Assembly: GCA_026988195.1 (NCBI GenBank)
Contig: JALSLS010000161.1
Location: 1-20,244 of the forward strand
Direction: 5' to 3'
Length of the DNA: 20,244 bases
From: Methylomonas sp.
GTDB taxonomy: Bacteria; Pseudomonadota; Gammaproteobacteria; Methylococcales; Methylomonadaceae
Positions within the stretch are counted from its first letter, which is position 1, and the number at the start of each line of letters is the position of its first letter. The notes below the pieces were generated by a model. The model was not told where the DNA came from and ran no database searches. It saw only the letters and a program-made list of their open reading frames with translations. This document shows, in pieces, positions 15,373 through 20,244 of the stretch. A program made the translations under genes and the position numbers.

Positions 15373-16032
15373 ATGGCTAATGTAAATATAGATACGCTTT
15401 TAGAAAATAATAAACGCTATGCAAGCGGTCAACAAGTACATAAATCATCTCACCCTGGAGAGCAGCCAATCAACCCAGCCAAACATGTGGCTGTTGTTGC
15501 CTGTATGGATGCGCGACTTGATGTAGAAGATTTACTTGGCTTACAGACAGGAGATGCACATATTATCCGTAATGCTGGTGGTGTGATAACTGATGATGCA
15601 ATCCGTTGCCTTATCATCTCTCATCACCTACTCAATACGAATGAAATTATATTGATCCACCATACGCGTTGTGGCATGCTGGCCTTTACTGATGACCTGC
15701 TTAAAGCTGGATTAGAAGGTGATCCTGCGGCTGAGGAATTACTTGGGCAGGCAACAGGGCGTAAATTTACAAGCTGTAATCATAGTTCTTCTACACCTGC
15801 CCAATTTCATGCATTCAGAGGTCCACTTGAGGCGCTTGATTCGCCTTGCAATGAGCAGCAAACAGAACGTCTTAGCTGGGATGTAAGACGATCAATATCA
15901 AGAGTTATGAATCACCCTTGGATACCGACTGAAGGCCCTGATGCTTCAACAGTGCGTGGTTTTATTTATGACGTTGATACTGGAAAACTTGAAGAAGTAA
16001 GCTATCCTGGGTCGATGGGTACTTTTGGTTAA
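15373..16032 (+). CDS. beta-class carbonic anhydrase, Rv1284-like
   Basis: This enzyme interconverts CO2 and bicarbonate with a zinc centre in the cytoplasm. The 219-residue sequence has the beta-class zinc ligands Cys44 and Asp46-Arg48 in CMDARLDVEDLLG, then His97 and Cys100 in IHHTRCGM, plus RNAGGVITDDAIR. The spacing and motifs resemble the small Mycobacterium type (Rv1284 group), not the long Can/CynT type. It carries an extra segment of roughly 45 residues (about 115-160) between the zinc site and the C-terminal RGFIYDVDTGKLEEV, larger than the roughly 163-residue Rv1284 form. GAGGA lies six bases before the ATG. It stands alone with a long leader, which suggests its own regulation. Confidence 0.88.
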   Translation: MANVNIDTLLENNKRYASGQQVHKSSHPGEQPINPAKHVAVVACMDARLDVEDLLGLQTGDAHIIRNAGGVITDDAIRCLIISHHLLNTNEIILIHHTRCGMLAFTDDLLKAGLEGDPAAEELLGQATGRKFTSCNHSSSTPAQFHAFRGPLEALDSPCNEQQTERLSWDVRRSISRVMNHPWIPTEGPDASTVRGFIYDVDTGKLEEVSYPGSMGTFG

Positions 16033-16128
16033 TAGGCAAAAAATTAAGCTGGCCGTTGTTAGTAAAAGCTTTCGATGGCTAGTTTTTAGCAAAGTAAAAT
16101 ATCACCAGTCGAGCGAGTGGCTTGAGGT

Positions 16129-16147
16129 AACTCCCTCAAAGGGAGTT
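16129..16147 (+). terminator. short perfect hairpin after carbonic anhydrase
   Basis: AACTCCCT (16129-16136) and AGGGAGTT (16140-16147) form an 8-bp perfect stem with a CAA loop, about 100 bases after the carbonic anhydrase stop. No T-tract follows, so termination would be weak; an RNA stability role is possible. Confidence 0.4.
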
Positions 16148-16157
16148 GATACATAAG

Positions 16158-16204
16158 GTAATGCTTTGTGTGATGTGTTTGATAGCTCACTAATATAGCA
16201 TTAC
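16158..16204. terminator. hairpin at the 3' end of the amidohydrolase gene
   Basis: GTAATGCT (16158-16165) and AGCATTAC (16197-16204) are perfectly inverted across a 31-base loop. The right arm includes the amidohydrolase stop codon. This is a candidate end signal for the minus-strand gene but has no T-tract. Confidence 0.3.
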
Positions 16205-17517
16205 TCCTTTTCTTTTAAGCGAGCTTGCCATTGCTTGATTTTTGATTTTAAAGCAGTGATATTGATAGTGGTTAAACGACCTTGTTTTAGTAATTGTTTG
16301 CCAGCAACCCAGACATCAGTAACTTGTTGACGGTTAGCCGCATACACTATTTGGGAAACAGGGTCATATAGTGGCTGTGTTTCTAATGGGTCTAGATTAA
16401 TGGCCACTATATCGGCTGCTTTGCCAATAGATAAAGACCCTGTTATATCATCTATGCCAAGGGCTTTAGCGCCGTTGATAGTGGCCATTTTTAGGGCTGT
16501 TATAGCGGGTACAGCACTAGCATCACCCGATACACCTTTGGCTAATAGTGCTGCTGTACGCATTTCACTAAACATATCTAAGTCATTGTTGCTGGCTGCG
16601 CTATCGGTTCCCAATGCAACATTAACCCCAGCGGCTATACACTTTGCAACAGGGCAGAAGCCACTGGCTAATTTTAGGTTAGACTCTGGGCAATGAACAA
16701 TGTGACTACCTGTTTCTGCAATAAGCTGAATATCACTTTCAGACAATTGAGTCATATGTACCGCTATAAAAGAAGGGCTTAAAAGGCCTAAATCATGCAG
16801 GCGTTGTATAGGTGTTTGATTGGTCTTTTGTTGTTGTTCTTCTACTTCATGTTTGGTTTCATGTAGATGCATGTGGATTTGTATATCCAGTTCATCGGTA
16901 AAGGTACGAATTTTAGTTAAGGGACTGTCAGATACAGTATAGGGAGCATGAGGAGCAAAGGGAGTAGTAATTAAAGATTCATGCCGTAATTGCTCATGTA
17001 ATGCCAAACCTTTTTCTATATAAGAGTCGCTGTTTTCTGCCCATACCGTAGGGAAATCTATAACGATAAGACCTACACTTGCTCGAATACCTTGTTTAAT
17101 TGCTTGACGGGCAACAATATCAGGGAAGAAGTACATATCATTAAAGCAAGTCGTTCCGCCTCTAATCATTTCCGCAATAGCGAGGTCGGTTCCATCTCTG
17201 ACAAAGGAGTCACTCATCCATTTTTTTTCTAATGGCCAAATATGGTTTTGTAGCCAATCCATGAGTGGTAAATCATCGGCTATTCCTCGCATCAATGACA
17301 TGCTTGCATGGGTATGACTGTTGATTAACCCTGGGATGAGGGCATGCTCAGGTAAATTTTCAATGGTTTTTGCCTGATATTTTTTATTAGCCTGTTCACA
17401 AGGAAGTAAATCAATAATTTTTCCGTTGTTAACCACTAAAGCGTGGTTCTCAAGGGTTGCTGAATCTTCTTCAACAGGTATAATCCAGCGAGCTTGAATG
17501 AGTAGGTCGACTTTCAT
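16201..17517 (-). CDS. mtaD: 5'-methylthioadenosine / S-adenosylhomocysteine deaminase
   Basis: This 438-residue amidohydrolase of the TRZ/ATZ group deaminates the adenine of 5'-methylthioadenosine (MTA) or S-adenosylhomocysteine, giving the inosyl form. The metal ligands are His68 and His70 (SHTH), His217 (HMHLHE, with Glu220 as the general acid/base) and Asp305 (LGTDSAASNNDLDMF); His254 in AVHMTQ is the other conserved histidine. Flanking beta-strands at both ends form the composite domain of this family. AAGGA seven bases before ATG 17517 supports the start. It is divergent from mtnA, an arrangement in which MTA deamination feeds a 5'-methylthioinosine phosphorylase and then MtnA, as in Pseudomonas. 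The exact substrate preference is inferred from this context and from the sequence type. Confidence 0.87.
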   Translation of the reverse strand: MKVDLLIQARWIIPVEEDSATLENHALVVNNGKIIDLLPCEQANKKYQAKTIENLPEHALIPGLINSHTHASMSLMRGIADDLPLMDWLQNHIWPLEKKWMSDSFVRDGTDLAIAEMIRGGTTCFNDMYFFPDIVARQAIKQGIRASVGLIVIDFPTVWAENSDSYIEKGLALHEQLRHESLITTPFAPHAPYTVSDSPLTKIRTFTDELDIQIHMHLHETKHEVEEQQQKTNQTPIQRLHDLGLLSPSFIAVHMTQLSESDIQLIAETGSHIVHCPESNLKLASGFCPVAKCIAAGVNVALGTDSAASNNDLDMFSEMRTAALLAKGVSGDASAVPAITALKMATINGAKALGIDDITGSLSIGKAADIVAINLDPLETQPLYDPVSQIVYAANRQQVTDVWVAGKQLLKQGRLTTINITALKSKIKQWQARLKEKE

Positions 17518-17563
17518 GAAGAGAATTCCTTACAATATATGTTGTAGCAGTAGATTGAAGTGA

Positions 17564-17593
17564 TTGGGTAACTTGGAATTATAACGGTATATA
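17564..17593 (+). promoter_or_regulatory. possible sigma70 promoter for mtnA
   Basis: A TTGGGT box (17564-17569) is followed after 18 bases by TATATA (17588-17593), about 18 bases before the mtnA ATG. This gives a short leader. It is the only pair in the 94-base divergent region that I find plausible. Confidence 0.3.
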
Positions 17594-17611
17594 AATAAAG
17601 TGTAATAAAAA

Positions 17612-18646
17612 ATGAATTTAAATAATGGCTTGGAAGTAAAGGCTCTCGAGTGGATGGGAACAAGTTTAAAAGTATTAGATCAGCGCTCTTTGCCTGAAGC
17701 AATAATCTATGATGAATATACTGATGCTGGGGGGGTAGCGAAATCAATTGCAACTATGCGGGTAAGAGGAGCGCCGGCTATTGGGATTGCAGCTGCTTAT
17801 GGCGTGGCCCTGTCGGTTATGATGCACTATTCAAGTTCAGAGGGAAACTGGAAAAACAATGTTCTGAGTGATATTCAACAGCTTGCAAATTCCCGGCCTA
17901 CAGCCGTTAATTTGTTTTGGGCATTGGAAAAAATGCAGCTGATTATAAATAAACATATTGGCGACCCAACTCAGACCATTATACAAGCAGCGATACAAAT
18001 ACATACTGATGACATTAACGCAAACCAGGCCATGGGTGAGCTAGGGGCTGATTTGATCGGGATAGATAAAACAGTGATGACTCATTGTAATGCAGGTGCA
18101 TTAGCCACAGGCGGGTACGGCACAGCGTTAGGCGTTATTAGAAGCCTTCATAAGCTTGGGATAAAAAAAGTATATGCCGGAGAAACTAGACCTTGGTTAC
18201 AAGGTGCACGTTTAACCGTGTGGGAATTAGCTCAAGACCAAATCGCCTCAACATTAATTGCAGATTCTGCTGCAGCTTGGTTAATGAAAACAGCTGAGTT
18301 GGACTGGATTATTGTTGGAGCTGATAGAATCGCTGCAAATGGAGATGTTGCTAATAAAATTGGCACCTACTCATTGGCAGTATTAGCTAAACAGCATGGG
18401 GTAAAAGTGATGGTTGTAGCGCCTGTTTCAACCATTGATTTTGAGATGGAAACGGGAGAGGATATAACGATTGAGCAACGTAAACAAACTGAACTTTTAG
18501 CTGATTGTTATATCAATGATGATTCAGTCGTGAGTGCATGGAACCCTGTTTTTGATGTCACACCTGCAGACTTAATCTCTGCAATTGTGACAGAGAAAGG
18601 TGTGGTTATTAATCTTGCAGAAAATGGAGTGAGACATTTAAAATGA
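17612..18646 (+). CDS. mtnA: S-methyl-5-thioribose-1-phosphate isomerase
   Basis: MtnA isomerises methylthioribose-1-phosphate to methylthioribulose-1-phosphate in methionine salvage. The 344-residue protein is of the eIF2B-alpha-related family, with MRVRGAPAIGIAAAYG at 49-64 and THCNAGALATGGYGTALGVI, where Cys159 is catalytic. ETRPWLQGARLTVWEL follows, then VGADRIAANGDVANKIG, where Asp238 is the partner residue. It can be told from ribose-1,5-bisphosphate isomerase by these sequences and by its neighbour, the MTA deaminase. Its stop overlaps cysZ by four bases (ATGA). No mtnP, mtnB, mtnC or mtnK gene is in the window, so the rest of the pathway must lie elsewhere. The Shine-Dalgarno is weak. 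Confidence 0.95.
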   Translation: MNLNNGLEVKALEWMGTSLKVLDQRSLPEAIIYDEYTDAGGVAKSIATMRVRGAPAIGIAAAYGVALSVMMHYSSSEGNWKNNVLSDIQQLANSRPTAVNLFWALEKMQLIINKHIGDPTQTIIQAAIQIHTDDINANQAMGELGADLIGIDKTVMTHCNAGALATGGYGTALGVIRSLHKLGIKKVYAGETRPWLQGARLTVWELAQDQIASTLIADSAAAWLMKTAELDWIIVGADRIAANGDVANKIGTYSLAVLAKQHGVKVMVVAPVSTIDFEMETGEDITIEQRKQTELLADCYINDDSVVSAWNPVFDVTPADLISAIVTEKGVVINLAENGVRHLK

Positions 18647-19365
18647 AAAGTTTAAAACAACAAGCCAATAGCCCTATTTACGCTATAAAATGTTTATTAC
18701 AAGGCCTAAAATTATTAGGAAATAAACAATTAAGAAAATTTTTATTGATCCCTATTTTTATTAATTTGGTGCTATATAGCACTGCTTTAGCATTAGGGTA
18801 TTTTTATATATCAGATTTAGTAACCCAGTTTATTCCTTCATGGCTATCTTGGTTAGAGTGGCTGGTATGGCCTTTATTTTTTATTAGTTTTTTCATTGTT
18901 GGTTTTTTTACCTTTACAGTGGTTGCTAATTTAATAGCAGCTCCTTTTTACAGTCAATTGGCTTTTAAAACCTTAGAATTGATCTCGGGTGAAAAGAATT
19001 CAATGGTTGAGCAAAAAGTATCAGATGTCATTTTTGCTGAAGTAAAGCGAATGGGGTATTTGGTTAGTCGTATGTTACCGTTGCTTATCTTGTTTATTAT
19101 TCCAGGTGTTAACCTAATTGCTCCTTTTGTGTGGGGGTTGTTTGGTGCTTGGGGGATGGGGTTGGAATATATGGCTTACCCTCTTGAAAATAAAGGTTTA
19201 TTGTTTTTAGAGCAAAAACAACAAGCTAAAGAGAGAAGGCTTGGTGTAATAAGCTTTGGTGGTTTAACGGTTATTGGTTTGTCTATACCTGTGCTGAACC
19301 TTGTGGTAGCACCCGCTGCTGTTATTGGCGCGACTATTTATTTTTATGGCGTTTCCGAGAAATAG
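18643..19365 (+). CDS. cysZ: CysZ-like sulfate transporter (EI24 family)
   Basis: CysZ is an inner-membrane protein that brings sulfate into the cytoplasm for cysteine synthesis. The 240-residue protein has about four membrane-spanning or re-entrant hydrophobic segments (around 35-58, 68-97, 142-180 and 205-235). Family landmarks are GLKLLGNKQLRKFLLIPIFI near 20, VANLIAAPFYSQLA near 93, and FIIPGVNLIAPFVWGLFGAW, with the C-terminal IPVLNLVVAPAAVIGATIYF. The E. coli protein is about 250 residues. It overlaps mtnA by four bases, so the two are likely to be made together, linking methionine salvage with sulfate import. A strong hairpin follows 26 bases after the stop. Confidence 0.88.
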   Translation: MKSLKQQANSPIYAIKCLLQGLKLLGNKQLRKFLLIPIFINLVLYSTALALGYFYISDLVTQFIPSWLSWLEWLVWPLFFISFFIVGFFTFTVVANLIAAPFYSQLAFKTLELISGEKNSMVEQKVSDVIFAEVKRMGYLVSRMLPLLILFIIPGVNLIAPFVWGLFGAWGMGLEYMAYPLENKGLLFLEQKQQAKERRLGVISFGGLTVIGLSIPVLNLVVAPAAVIGATIYFYGVSEK

Positions 19366-19391
19366 AAGGGTAATGGTAGCGCTATACTTCA

Positions 19392-19417
19392 AAGTGCCTT
19401 CTTTTAAGAAGGCACTT
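19392..19417. terminator. 12-bp perfect hairpin between convergent cysZ and ParB-like gene
   Basis: AAGTGCCTTCTT (19392-19403) and AAGAAGGCACTT (19406-19417) are perfectly inverted with two bases between them. It lies 26 bases after cysZ and about 33 bases before the end of the convergent gene. A-rich flanks suit a bidirectional terminator. Confidence 0.65.
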
Positions 19418-19450
19418 AAATCAAGAGCAAGCTTTTGAAATGATAAATGT

Positions 19451-20107
19451 TTAGTCTTGTTTTTTATCCCATAAAATAGGGAATGCATTTTTTACACGAA
19501 TAATATCTTCTTCGCTGGCATTCTTTCCCTGTAAAGTAATAAGCAAAGAATATATATCTTGAGTATTAACTTTAAAGGTGCGTTTTGGCTCAGAATTTAG
19601 TGATTTTGATAAGTGCTTAATTGTTTTTTGTATCGGCAACGGTTTTGCAACAGAACGTGTAGGTTGGGTCAGTTCATGTTGAATAATTTCTTTTTCATTA
19701 CCGGCTGGCGCTTTTAAGGCTTTTCGTAGTATGGTTTTAGCGCGAGACCAAGAAATATCCCCATTAGCTAATTTTTCACGCATTAAATCTGTTGTTAATG
19801 GAGCATAGCGAATAATGTCTTCGATCCAACTGATACTTTTATCAAAAAAATCAGCAATACGACCTTTAGGCCAATTGGCATTATTGAGGTAAATGACAGT
19901 CTGGAAATAGTCAGTGATTTTAGTATCAACACGGTCAGAATTTAATTTAAGATTAAGCGCTTTAATTTCATCTGGGTCACCGGTAACAATACGTACATCG
20001 ACTCGGTCAAAGTATCCTGGGTTTGCTTTGCGGATCCCTTGAATAGCTTGCATTCGATGAAATCCGCCCACTAAATAGTATTCCTTATTATTACGTTCCC
20101 ATACCAT
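19451..20107 (-). CDS. ParB-like nuclease-domain protein, probably N-terminally damaged
   Basis: The 218-residue product has the ParB/Srx-type motif YYLVGGFHRMQAI (GxxR-type nucleotide-binding loop), then a helix-turn-helix region WPKGRIADFFDKSISWIEDI followed by REKLANGDISWSRAKTIL, both typical of ParB/KorB-type DNA-binding proteins. The C-terminus is not recognised. The ATG at 20107 begins inside the ParB domain. Upstream the same frame continues as sense codons to 20224 with a plausible domain start (ISFLERFRRERDIISNGLFE) but contains no ATG, GTG or TTG, and a TGA at 20225-20227 closes it. So a frameshift, nonsense change, rare start or sequencing error is likely. No parA partner or parS site is visible. 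It may be an orphan ParB from an integrated element beyond the window. Confidence 0.6.
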   Translation of the reverse strand: MVWERNNKEYYLVGGFHRMQAIQGIRKANPGYFDRVDVRIVTGDPDEIKALNLKLNSDRVDTKITDYFQTVIYLNNANWPKGRIADFFDKSISWIEDIIRYAPLTTDLMREKLANGDISWSRAKTILRKALKAPAGNEKEIIQHELTQPTRSVAKPLPIQKTIKHLSKSLNSEPKRTFKVNTQDIYSLLITLQGKNASEEDIIRVKNAFPILWDKKQD

Positions 20108-20244
20108 TAAAGGTTCAAATAATCCATTGGAGATAATATCTCGCTCACGGCGAAACCGTTCTAAAAAACTGATTCTGAAGGCTAGATCCTGCGCTTTTTT
20201 GAGTTCTCCGTCATTCTCAGATAATCAAATACCATTCGTACATT

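Noticed and set aside
1..20244. tRNA, rRNA, CRISPR array, riboswitch, prophage or defence genes
   Set aside because: None seen on either strand; apart from the MITE there is no transposase, integrase or phage gene.

Overview
The window is a stretch of AT-rich chromosome from a gammaproteobacterium. The evidence is the nlpD-rpoS pair, dksA followed by gluQ, a DUF3581 protein, a MobB adapter and a CysZ transporter, all of which resemble gammaproteobacterial versions. Several hairpin repeats sit between genes. A methylotroph-like or sulfur-oxidising gammaproteobacterium would fit, but no marker gene in the window decides the order. Almost all of it is ordinary core metabolism. I saw no phage, no complete insertion sequence, no CRISPR array, no tRNA and no rRNA.

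Layout, left to right. A small non-coding mobile element (a MITE with an 8-bp target duplication) lies just upstream of proA (proline synthesis). proA converges on acs (acetyl-CoA synthetase) across a REP-like hairpin. Then come gluQ and dksA on the minus strand; gluQ follows dksA in the same frame after one TAG and has no usual start codon. Divergent from dksA is a tightly packed group: a class I aminotransferase, a single-domain rhodanese and a DUF3581 protein. mobB (minus) and a membrane-anchored J-domain protein (plus) diverge next, and the latter leads into nlpD and rpoS. A VanZ-like protein (minus) shares a terminator with rpoS. A ferritin-like DUF455 gene overlaps nnrS by 4 bases.

The right half holds an NAD-dependent aldehyde dehydrogenase (minus) with an unannotated 57-residue membrane ORF and a terminator-like hairpin directly upstream, and a 391-base non-coding leader with a 21-bp palindrome and a sigma70-like -10 box before a beta-carbonic anhydrase. 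A divergent methionine-salvage pair follows (MTA/SAH deaminase and mtnA), with cysZ overlapping mtnA by 4 bases. At the right edge is a ParB-like gene (minus) whose N-terminal coding sequence looks damaged.

How the genes relate: rpoS, dksA and nlpD are stationary-phase, stringent-response and envelope functions. The mtnA/deaminase/cysZ group links recycling of methylthioadenosine to sulfur supply. acs and the aldehyde dehydrogenase both handle C2 carbon. nnrS and the DUF455 protein may belong to nitric-oxide or metal stress. I did not find a clear new multi-gene system. The best leads are the dksA-gluQ junction, the small membrane ORF and attenuator-like hairpin before the aldehyde dehydrogenase, the ParB-like gene at the edge and the IS66-like MITE.
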